From NCBI GenBank assembly GCA_017632155.1, contig JAGBRZ010000253.1, positions 1-35,985 of the forward strand: a DNA stretch of 35,985 nt, in the 5' to 3' direction. How positions within the stretch are numbered: the first letter of the stretch is position 1; the number at the start of each line of letters is the position of its first letter. This document shows, one piece after another, positions 14,933 through 20,051 of this stretch. The notes below the pieces were generated by a model. That model was not told the DNA's origin. It searched no databases and worked only from the letters and a program-made list of their open reading frames with translations. The DNA is from Clostridia bacterium. GTDB lineage: Bacteria; Bacillota_A; Clostridia; Oscillospirales; CAG-272. The position numbers were made by a program, and so were the translations under genes.

Positions 14933-15088
14933 TTACCACTCTCTATTTACTACTATCTCGTTGTTTCCCTTGGTGTATATCTTCGTCCACATGCAATCGC
15001 TTGTCTTGGTGTATCCTGTCTGGCTCAGCTTCTTCTCTATATCCCTCTGCTCTGCCTCTGTGTTTGCCTTTACGTATGTTGTTATCAT
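14933..15088 (-). CDS. Hypothetical 51-residue protein, first gene of the early operon
   Basis: The ATG at 15088 follows CAGGAGGGATACAAA. The leader from the early promoter start site is about 45 nt. The product (ITTYVKANTEAEQRDIEKKL, ending KIYTKGNNEIVVNREW) is small and charged with a predicted helix then strands. Being first in the operon, it should be among the earliest proteins made. Function unknown. Confidence 0.68.
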   Translation of the reverse strand: MITTYVKANTEAEQRDIEKKLSQTGYTKTSDCMWTKIYTKGNNEIVVNREW

Positions 15089-15111
15089 TTTGTATCCCTC
15101 CTGTTTTTTAT

Positions 15112-15128
15112 GTACTGTATTTCCGTAC
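15112..15128. promoter_or_regulatory. Operator O2, just past the early start site
   Basis: GTACTGTATTTCCGTAC has one half-site changed (GTACTG against the ideal GTACGG). Its centre is 34 bp from that of O1, close to three helical turns, and it covers about +5 to +21 of the leftward transcript. Two operators spaced like this would allow cooperative repressor binding. Confidence 0.7.
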
Positions 15129-15139
15129 TTGATGATCTA

Positions 15140-15168
15140 ATTATAGTACGGTATTTCCGTACTGTCAA
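15140..15168 (-). promoter_or_regulatory. Leftward early promoter with operator O1 filling the spacer
   Basis: On the minus strand the sequence reads TTGACA, then a 17-bp operator GTACGGAAATACCGTAC, then TATAAT. Both hexamers are perfect consensus and the spacing is ideal, so this should be a very strong promoter when free. The operator (15146-15162) occupies exactly the spacer, so bound repressor blocks polymerase completely. It drives the early operon from 15088 leftward. Transcription probably starts near 15133. Confidence 0.93.
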
Positions 15169-15196
15169 TAAAATTATACGATTATAATATATTTTT

Positions 15197-15254
15197 TTCG
15201 TACTTTGAACGAATATGTGTTATAATATCCATACTTTTTTATAAGGAGGCATAC
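15197..15254 (+). promoter_or_regulatory. Repressor promoter (extended -10) and ribosome site
   Basis: TGTTATAAT at 15218-15226 is an extended -10 element needing no strong -35, and AAGGAGG (15243-15249) leads to the repressor ATG. An inverted repeat TTCGT-7-ACGAA (15197-15213) contains a half operator (CGTAC) and lies just upstream. It may let the repressor adjust its own synthesis, which is inference. Confidence 0.7.
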
Positions 15255-15635
15255 ATGAGAACAGACGAAGACATAAAAAACGCTATAGCCGCCAATATTA
15301 AACGCTGCCGGGAATCTAAAAAAATTTCACAGACCGAGCTTGGTGATATGTTGGGTAAGGCTAAAACCACTATTTCGACATGGGAGCGCGCCGAGTCCAT
15401 GCCGGATCCTGCTACGCTTTACAATTTATCAAAATACTTTGATAAATCATTATCTTATATGTACGGCGACGAACCCGCGGGTCCTGATCTGCGTGCTGAC
15501 GAGCTCGAATTGCTCGATAATTATAATAATCTGAATGCGCACGGGCAGGAGCATGTCCGAACGCTCGCGCGTGCCTCTACGCTTGTACCTGAATTTAAAA
15601 AGGATTTCATAAGCGAACCGGCAAAAACGGGGTAA
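15255..15635 (+). CDS. Lysogeny repressor, XRE family, no peptidase domain
   Basis: A 126-residue repressor. Residues 11-70 are an XRE helix-turn-helix (CRESKKISQTELGDMLG, KTTISTWERAESMPD, YNLSKYFDKSL). Residues 80-126 are a short helical tail, probably for dimerisation. It lacks the S24/LexA-like serine peptidase domain of CI proteins, so RecA-stimulated self-cleavage is not expected and induction must use another route. It lies divergent from the early operon over the GTACGG operators, which it presumably binds. It is the first gene of the short plus-strand lysogeny unit. Confidence 0.9.
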   Translation: MRTDEDIKNAIAANIKRCRESKKISQTELGDMLGKAKTTISTWERAESMPDPATLYNLSKYFDKSLSYMYGDEPAGPDLRADELELLDNYNNLNAHGQEHVRTLARASTLVPEFKKDFISEPAKTG

Positions 15636-15820
15636 CCCTGTATTGTAATTAGAATTGTAATTACTTTTTTATACTCGTTTTTACTTTTTTATACTCGTTT
15701 TTACACATTAAATGCGTATTTTTGATGTAAAAATGCTCATTTTTTGCATTTTCGCGCGCATTTTTGAACAAAATATGCGCTTTTTGGGTCTAATTTATAA
15801 AAAAAAGGGGGTTTATAAAA
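15636..15820 (+). promoter_or_regulatory. AT-rich gap with tandem repeats between repressor and integrase
   Basis: This 185-bp gap holds a doubled ATTGTAATTA (15645-15666, 12 bp apart) and a 20-bp unit, TTACTTTTTTATACTCGTTT, in two exact tandem copies at 15661-15700. Several AT-rich ATTTTTG and GCATTTT elements follow. No clear terminator or consensus promoter was seen, so integrase may be read from the repressor transcript. The repeats could bind integrase, excisionase or a bending protein. Confidence 0.5.
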
Positions 15821-16819
15821 TTGAAGCTGCCGAATAGTTACGGATCTATAACCAAATACTCCGGCAAACGTCGCAAGCCGTGGGTTGTCCGTTTGACCTC
15901 TGGTTTTGAATATGATCCCGCCATACACAAACGACGCCAAATACAGAAAATATTAGGGTGTTATGCGACGCGCGAAGAAGCCATCCGGGCTCTGGCTGAT
16001 TATAACGACAACCCGTACGATCTTAATTATATGACCACGACTTTTGCAGATTGCTACGAAATTGTAAAAAAGGATTTTTCGGAAGGTCGCAAAAATAATT
16101 ATTATGCTGCTTATAAATACCTTGAGCCCATCAAGGATCTCCCGATCCGCTCCATTAAGGCCCCGGCCATGCAGAAATGTATAGACGCCTGTAGCACGAC
16201 GCAACAGCGCGAAATAGTGACCGTATGCCATAAAGTATTTGCTTATGCTCTCAAAATGGAAATAATAGACCGGGATCCGTCTCAATACCTGCATAATAAC
16301 ACCGTGGATCCCGAAATAAACAGAAATGTTTTTACGGCCGACGAAATAGCCGACATACAAAAAATAGATACATGGTGGCGCGTCTGTCTGGCCTGCCTGC
16401 TGTATAGTGGTATGCGCTCCAAGGAGCTGCGTACGCTGTCCGCTGATGATATAGACTTAAATAACGATATAATACATATACGGCAGGCAAAAAATAAAAG
16501 CTCCGTGCGTGATATACCTATACACGCGCACGCTGTGCCCTATTTTCGGGCTTATAAAGAGCATGGCTTAGGATTTTACGGCAAAACACATAACGGCTTT
16601 AATAAGGCTATCAGAACGCATTTTACGACGGAGCACCATGCGCACGATACCCGCCACACGTTCGCCACGCAGGCGAGGCTCTGTGGCGTGGATCCTCTGG
16701 TCCTGCAGAAGCTCTTAGGCCATACACCGGAAACGATAACCGAGCGAATATATACGCACATCACGCTTGACGAAATGCGAACCGAAATTAACAAGTTATC
16801 ATATACGATACAATGTTAG
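15821..16819 (+). CDS. int: Tyrosine-family site-specific integrase
   Basis: 332 residues. There is an N-terminal arm-binding AP2-like domain (about 1-60, with YGSITKYSGKRRKPWVVRL), a core-binding SAM-like domain (about 70-165) and a catalytic domain. Catalytic residues visible are R199 (SGMRSKEL), K224 or K226 (QAKNKSS), H275 and R278 (HDTRHTFAT), H301 (LLGHTP) and Y311 (ERIYTH). It starts at TTG, since the only in-frame upstream codons end in a stop and AAGGGGG lies 9 nt before. The weak codon behind a strong ribosome site suggests limited synthesis. The attP probably lies just downstream. Confidence 0.95.
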   Translation: MKLPNSYGSITKYSGKRRKPWVVRLTSGFEYDPAIHKRRQIQKILGCYATREEAIRALADYNDNPYDLNYMTTTFADCYEIVKKDFSEGRKNNYYAAYKYLEPIKDLPIRSIKAPAMQKCIDACSTTQQREIVTVCHKVFAYALKMEIIDRDPSQYLHNNTVDPEINRNVFTADEIADIQKIDTWWRVCLACLLYSGMRSKELRTLSADDIDLNNDIIHIRQAKNKSSVRDIPIHAHAVPYFRAYKEHGLGFYGKTHNGFNKAIRTHFTTEHHAHDTRHTFATQARLCGVDPLVLQKLLGHTPETITERIYTHITLDEMRTEINKLSYTIQC

Positions 16820-17045
16820 TGTTGCATACTTGTTGCTTACGGTGTAAACCTTTGCAGATTTTTCCGCGTGTTTACTGGCTCCGCGGCCATAGCACTAAAT
16901 ACGATAAAAACGCCCTACAACCCGCTTATTTACTGGATTGTAAGGCGTTTTTTGCGTGCCTCAGACCGGCAACAAACAGCGCCATATTACGGCCTCCGCG
17001 GGCGTTTTTGTTGCTTATGCGTTGCTTACTGTGCAGACCTTATTA
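16820..17045. other. Probable attP region: paired GTTGCWTAY arm sites
   Basis: GTTGCATAC and GTTGCTTAC lie 11 bp apart at about 16821-16840. GTTGCTTAT and GTTGCTTAC lie 11 bp apart at about 17010-17029. Each pair is followed by G/T-GTG and ACCTT, so the two blocks are imperfect direct copies about 190 bp apart. Paired sites one helical turn apart, flanking a gap next to int, are what arm-type integrase sites look like. The crossover core is not identified and no tRNA-end sequence was recognised. Confidence 0.5.
16906..16952 (+). terminator. Intrinsic terminator downstream of integrase
   Basis: A 15-position stem (AAAAACGCCCTACAA with TTGTAAGGCGTTTTT, one mismatch) closes a 17-nt loop and runs into a T tract of six. 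It also starts with an A run, so it would work in both directions, ending integrase transcription rightward and late transcription leftward. Confidence 0.7.
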
Positions 17046-17143
17046 TTGATTATGACGTTTTATTTTGTTAAAATATTTTTAGATACAACATTTTTGTATC
17101 CCCCTCGGCATGGGCTCCGCGCATTGTGTGCGGGGCCTTTTTC
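17046..17143 (+). ncRNA. Candidate small RNA between integrase and endolysin
   Basis: On the plus strand TTGATT (17046-17051), a 17-bp spacer and TAAAAT (17069-17074) make a fair promoter with a start near 17081. The transcript would begin with a 7-bp hairpin (GATACAA...TTGTATC, 17082-17100). It would end at an intrinsic terminator: stem GGCTCCGCGCA with TGTGCGGGGCC at 17113-17137, then TTTTT. The RNA would be about 62 nt with no coding frame. Role unknown. The promoter is not perfect and no expression evidence is available. Confidence 0.4.
17113..17143 (+). terminator. Intrinsic terminator (plus strand)
   Basis: An 11-bp G/C-rich stem with two G-U pairs and a 3-nt loop is followed by five T's. 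It would stop any rightward transcript from the integrase region before it reaches the endolysin gene's antisense strand. Confidence 0.7.
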
Positions 17144-17167
17144 TATATTTCCGTATAAATAGAAAGT

Positions 17168-17196
17168 GCCCCGCACGCATTATATACGTACGGGGC
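17168..17196 (-). terminator. Hairpin after the endolysin gene, possible late terminator
   Basis: GCCCCGCACG pairs with CGTACGGGGC around a 9-nt AT loop, about 35 nt beyond the endolysin stop on the minus strand. The following ACTTTCTATTT is a poor T tract, so termination may be partial. It shares its GCCCCGCAC core with the neighbouring plus-strand terminator. Confidence 0.45.
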
Positions 17197-17229
17197 GAGG
17201 AGGTATGTGAAAAAAAGCATATAACCTTA

Positions 17230-18060
17230 TTAAATTGTTTCCCATGTCTGCGCGCCTATATAACCCGCTTCCATGCCGTGAGCCTGCTGCCATTTTATGA
17301 CCGCCTGCTCCGTCTTTTCTCCGAAGATCCCGTCTGCGTTTCCGCACTGGTAGCCGTTCGCATTCAGCAGGCGCTGCCATGCTCTAACGTACTCGTTACG
17401 GTCTCCACGCTTCAGGGTAGGTTTTACAGCCGGATCTATGGTCGCGGGTTCCTTCCCCTGCGCCCATGCCTGCCACTCTTCCGGCGTTATGTATGCTATG
17501 TCCAGATCAAGGTCGTCATTGTATCCATTAAGCCTGCCTTTGCTGCTGTATTGAAATATAGCAGGTGCCATCCAAGGACCGTAACCCTTGTCGTCTGTCC
17601 ATGGGTTCTGCTTGTATCCTGTCTTAATATAGTTGGCATACTGTGCCACCCATAATGGATACATGGGATTCCACCGATACTCCCGGCAGACCGATTTGCT
17701 CATATAAACAAACGGCGTAATGCCTGTGACGTCTTTGACGTACTGCAGCCATTCCTGCGCGTATGCGTGGTTCTTAAAATTTGGGTTCTGTTTTCCTTCC
17801 CAATCAAGAACCAATATAGCACGCCCTATATATGACTTGACAACATTTATATAATGGTTTGCTTCCTTAATGACACCGCCGCCACCTGCGTAATGGTATA
17901 GGCCTACACACTTATCAAGGCTCAACGCCTGCAGGATCTGCTTCTCCCATTCAGGTGATATATATTTAATGCCCTGCGTTGCCTTTATGATCACGAAATC
18001 GCACGGCACCCGCGACAGGTCTATGCCTGCCTGCCATTTGCTTAAATCTATGCCGTTCAT
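17230..18060 (-). CDS. Endolysin: GH25 muramidase with C-terminal peptidoglycan-binding domain
   Basis: A 276-residue lysozyme that cuts the MurNAc-GlcNAc bond of peptidoglycan. Residues 1-195 are the GH25 barrel, with MNGIDLSKWQ at the start (D5) and the catalytic D-W-E at 86-88 in LVLDWEGK. Residues 211-276 are a PG_binding_1 domain (KRGDRNEYVRAWQRLLNANG, DGIFGEKTEQAVIKWQ). No signal peptide is present, so it depends on the holin. The start overlaps the holin stop as ATGA. It is the last late gene. Confidence 0.96.
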   Translation of the reverse strand: MNGIDLSKWQAGIDLSRVPCDFVIIKATQGIKYISPEWEKQILQALSLDKCVGLYHYAGGGGVIKEANHYINVVKSYIGRAILVLDWEGKQNPNFKNHAYAQEWLQYVKDVTGITPFVYMSKSVCREYRWNPMYPLWVAQYANYIKTGYKQNPWTDDKGYGPWMAPAIFQYSSKGRLNGYNDDLDLDIAYITPEEWQAWAQGKEPATIDPAVKPTLKRGDRNEYVRAWQRLLNANGYQCGNADGIFGEKTEQAVIKWQQAHGMEAGYIGAQTWETI

Positions 18061-18266
18061 CCTTTGCCCTCTTTGTTATAACTGTATGTACTTATGCCTA
18101 AAACAGCCCCTATAAACGCATCAACCGCCGTGATCGTGCCTACGATCTGCTCGCCATATGGAAGGTCCCATATAGTCGATAATGCAAAATACAGCGTGCC
18201 TGCTGCCGGAAGCACGTACTGCGCGATATACTTCAATACGTCGTATGCCTTGTTTGATAGCTTCAT
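18057..18266 (-). CDS. Holin, Dp-1-like family
   Basis: A 69-residue membrane protein with two membrane segments (about 11-31 and 39-60) separated by WDLPYGEQIV. The family pattern NKAYDVLKYIAQYVLPA...IWDLPYGEQIVGTITAVDAF...GISTYSYNK matches the Dp-1-type phage holins of Gram-positive phages. It forms the hole that releases the endolysin. A GGAGG ribosome site lies between it and the upstream mini-protein. Confidence 0.9.
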   Translation of the reverse strand: MKLSNKAYDVLKYIAQYVLPAAGTLYFALSTIWDLPYGEQIVGTITAVDAFIGAVLGISTYSYNKEGKG

Positions 18267-18284
18267 ATTGTCGCCTCCTTCCGT

Positions 18285-18374
18285 TCACTCATCCATTGAA
18301 AACCACTTTATAATTAAATACATTACAATGCCGAAAAACAGCCCGATAATAACCGAAATAATAGCCGCCGTCAT
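18285..18374 (-). CDS. 29-residue single-membrane-segment mini-protein of the lysis cassette
   Basis: Nearly the whole product is one membrane helix (AAIISVIIGLFFGIVMYLII) with a basic K-W after it and an acidic end. The ATG at 18374 overlaps the stop of the previous gene as ATGA. Located directly before the holin, it could modulate hole formation as an antiholin or pinholin partner. Function is inferred from position only. No family recognised. Confidence 0.55.
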   Translation of the reverse strand: MTAAIISVIIGLFFGIVMYLIIKWFSMDE

Positions 18375-18487
18375 ATAGTTAAATGTCCCCCTAATAAAAC
18401 AATGCCTGCAATTATAAGCAGGCTTAAATAATACAATATAAATACCGCAGCAAAACATGCGGCAACCTGTAGCGCTGTCTTGATCAT
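18371..18487 (-). CDS. 38-residue membrane mini-protein of the lysis cassette
   Basis: One long hydrophobic segment spans residues 6-34 (QVAACFAAVFILYYLSLLII and onward) after a short basic start (MIKT). It is coupled by ATGA overlaps to both the upstream XhlA-like gene and the following 29-residue gene. Its place within the lysis block argues for a membrane role in lysis timing. Function unproven. Confidence 0.6.
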   Translation of the reverse strand: MIKTALQVAACFAAVFILYYLSLLIIAGIVLLGGHLTI

Positions 18488-18771
18488 TTTCTGTCGTCCT
18501 CTTTTAATTCCCGGATCATGTAATCCAAGTGCTCCGTTAACTGTTCCACCCTATACATGCGGTTTATTAGATCGTTGTGCTTGTTTACGTGCTCCGTTAA
18601 TGTCTCGATCTGCTGCTTTATCAGGGCAGATTGTTTGTCATAATTCGCGTTTATCGAGTCTATTTTTTTCTCGATCGCCGCCTGCTCTTTGACTCTCTGT
18701 ACGTTGTTGTTAATTACACATGTGATAATGGCTACAATGGCTGTGCATACACTTGCTATTATCGTTTCCAT
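18484..18771 (-). CDS. Membrane-anchored coiled-coil protein, holin accessory (XhlA-like)
   Basis: 95 residues. An N-terminal membrane segment (IIASVCTAIVAIITCVI, 4-20) is followed by a long coiled coil (about 25-90, QRVKEQAAIEKKIDSIN onward). The lysis-cassette position and the anchor-plus-coil design recall XhlA-type hemolysin/holin accessory proteins, but the anchor is at the N-terminus here, not the C-terminus. A GAGGGGAGTTAA ribosome site precedes it. It leads the four-gene membrane block. Confidence 0.7.
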   Translation of the reverse strand: METIIASVCTAIVAIITCVINNNVQRVKEQAAIEKKIDSINANYDKQSALIKQQIETLTEHVNKHNDLINRMYRVEQLTEHLDYMIRELKEDDRK

Positions 18772-19052
18772 TTAACTCCCCTCTAACACGCTCCAATGCG
18801 CTCTAACACGCTGATGTTTAGGGAACAGGACATTACTGCCCCATTCCCCAAGTATACATCCGCAAACGTATACCCTAATTTACACCGTTTAGGTGCTGTC
18901 CCCATGCTCTGTTAAACAGTCATATAATGCTGTCAACATCTGATGGGCAACTATGCGTTTCTTATGTTTTCAGCAACCACCCTAAACACATTGTGCCGTT
19001 GGTGTAACGCTTGTGCTGATTAAATCGGGTATCTCTACTCGACTCTGAACCG
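18772..19052 (-). other. 281-bp gap between the moron block and the lysis cassette
   Basis: No convincing gene. A 12-bp direct repeat (CTCTAACACGCT at 18781 and 18800, 19 bp apart) lies next to the lysis genes. Several small inverted repeats follow: GGGAA...TTCCC, GTATAC-10-GTATAC, CCTAA...TTAGG and TGTT...AACA. It may carry a processed or structured leader for the lysis genes. A 40-codon frame (18905 to 18783) has no ribosome site. No promoter is obvious. Confidence 0.5.
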
Positions 19053-19241
19053 TTAAATTTCTTCTAATATATGTGTCGCTTTAATGATATGAGAATCATA
19101 AACATCAGCCTTTTTTAATTCTGCAAGGGCTTCATTCTTTTGTTGCATTGCCTTTTTAGCAATCTCGCAAGCACGTTGGTATTTTAAAGGCAACCCTAAA
19201 TGGGCAGTTGATAAAAGTTTGATTACTTCTTGGTCTGTCAT
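19053..19241 (-). CDS. Hypothetical small helical protein
   Basis: A 62-residue helical protein (TDQEVIKLLSTAHLGL, then a charged helix to the end). The ATG follows GAGGAATAATCA, the same initiation cassette used by its two upstream neighbours. It belongs to the AT-rich moron block between the fibre gene and the lysis cassette. Unrecognised. Confidence 0.72.
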   Translation of the reverse strand: MTDQEVIKLLSTAHLGLPLKYQRACEIAKKAMQQKNEALAELKKADVYDSHIIKATHILEEI

Positions 19242-19244
19242 TGA

Positions 19245-19598
19245 TTATTCCTCTGCCAAAGATAACAAACGTGTGACATCTTTCTCCGTATGACCATCCC
19301 AATGCTTACCACATTCAAGGATCTCACAGTCAAACATATCAAAGTATTTGCTTTCATAATGATATGTGTAACTTCCTTCGGGAGTGTCAATACCGACTAT
19401 GAACCAACCACCACCAAAACATTTCTCGCCATCTTCATGTCTGAATGATTTCCATGCTTTTTCTTTATTCTGCTTAACTATCGTAGCAAATAGAACCATT
19501 CTCTGATAATAAAGCTGATTAAAGGTGTGGTATCCATCTGACAAATCACCTATGTCGGTTATATTGGCTATCTCGCATATTGTTTTTATCTTATCCAT
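19245..19598 (-). CDS. Conserved phage hypothetical protein
   Basis: 117 residues with the family-typical pattern QRMVLFATIV, CFGGGWFIVGIDTPEGSYTY, HYESKYFDMFDC and HWDGHTEKDVTRLLSL. Proteins with this F/WFIVGI...YTYHY...WDGHT signature are widespread in phages and uncharacterised. The start uses the GAGGAATAATCA cassette. The mixed sheet-helix pattern and conserved aromatic residues suggest a ligand-binding or enzymatic fold, but I cannot name it. Confidence 0.78.
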   Translation of the reverse strand: MDKIKTICEIANITDIGDLSDGYHTFNQLYYQRMVLFATIVKQNKEKAWKSFRHEDGEKCFGGGWFIVGIDTPEGSYTYHYESKYFDMFDCEILECGKHWDGHTEKDVTRLLSLAEE

Positions 19599-19609
19599 TG
19601 ATTATTCCT

Positions 19610-19802
19610 CTATTCAACTACATAAAACGCATATATATCATCAAATAGCTTGTGTTTAACTAAACCTTGCTCATACATTTTGTTTAATTCGTTTAATATA
19701 ATACTTTTATTGCCATTTATACGAGTGAGTATATCTGATAAACAAAATGGTTTACTTTGATTTAGTATTGATTCCCTGATATATATTTGTTCTTTTATCC
19801 AT
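19610..19802 (-). CDS. Small winged-helix-like protein, apparently frameshifted near its start
   Basis: The C-terminal 55 residues (FCLSDILTRINGNKSIIL, NKMYEQGLVKHKLFDD) look like a winged helix and read cleanly to the stop at 19610. The natural start, ATG 19802 behind the GAGGAATAATCA cassette, is out of frame and stops after 16 codons. Dropping one A of the run at 19793-19796 would give MDKEQIYIRES and join the main frame. The only in-frame alternative is a TTG at 19858 inside the upstream gene, without a ribosome site. Either a real frameshift, an assembly error or ribosomal slippage. Confidence 0.55.
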
Positions 19803-19805
19803 TGA

Positions 19806-20039
19806 TTATTCCTCTGTCGGCTGTGCCTGTACCGTATGGCTGATAAACTCACTTTCAATCACGGTAAACTGCTGGTCGATTATAACCACATATCCTGTGA
19901 TAACGCTCGGCTCATTCCAAAGTGTAGCGCAAGTCTGATGGAATTTTGTCTTTGCGCTATCAAGGGTTCCATGCTCTGTGATGTCACCGCTTGCAAGCTG
20001 TAATTCTCCGTTTACGATTTTCATTACCCAATATTTCAT
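19806..20039 (-). CDS. Tail-region hypothetical protein
   Basis: A 77-residue protein opening KYWVMKIVNGELQLASGD, with a helix in the middle (DSAKTKFHQTCATLW) and a C-terminal strand (GYVVIIDQQF). It follows the fibre gene directly after a GGAGG-type ribosome site, as such small proteins often do in Clostridia phages. A fibre chaperone or assembly factor is possible but unproven. Its last codons hold the next gene's ribosome site. Confidence 0.72.
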   Translation of the reverse strand: MKYWVMKIVNGELQLASGDITEHGTLDSAKTKFHQTCATLWNEPSVITGYVVIIDQQFTVIESEFISHTVQAQPTEE

Positions 20040-20051
20040 TGTTTTTCCTCC

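Noticed and set aside
16813..17162. Plus-strand frames after integrase
   Set aside because: Cysteine-rich, overlap terminators and att-like repeats, and have no ribosome sites.
17197..17226. GAGGAGG followed by GTG AAA on the plus strand near 17200
   Set aside because: The frame ends after five codons and lies just behind a terminator.
18783..18905. 40-codon minus-strand frame in the gap before the lysis genes
   Set aside because: No ribosome site, runs through the direct repeat, and the composition is not protein-like.
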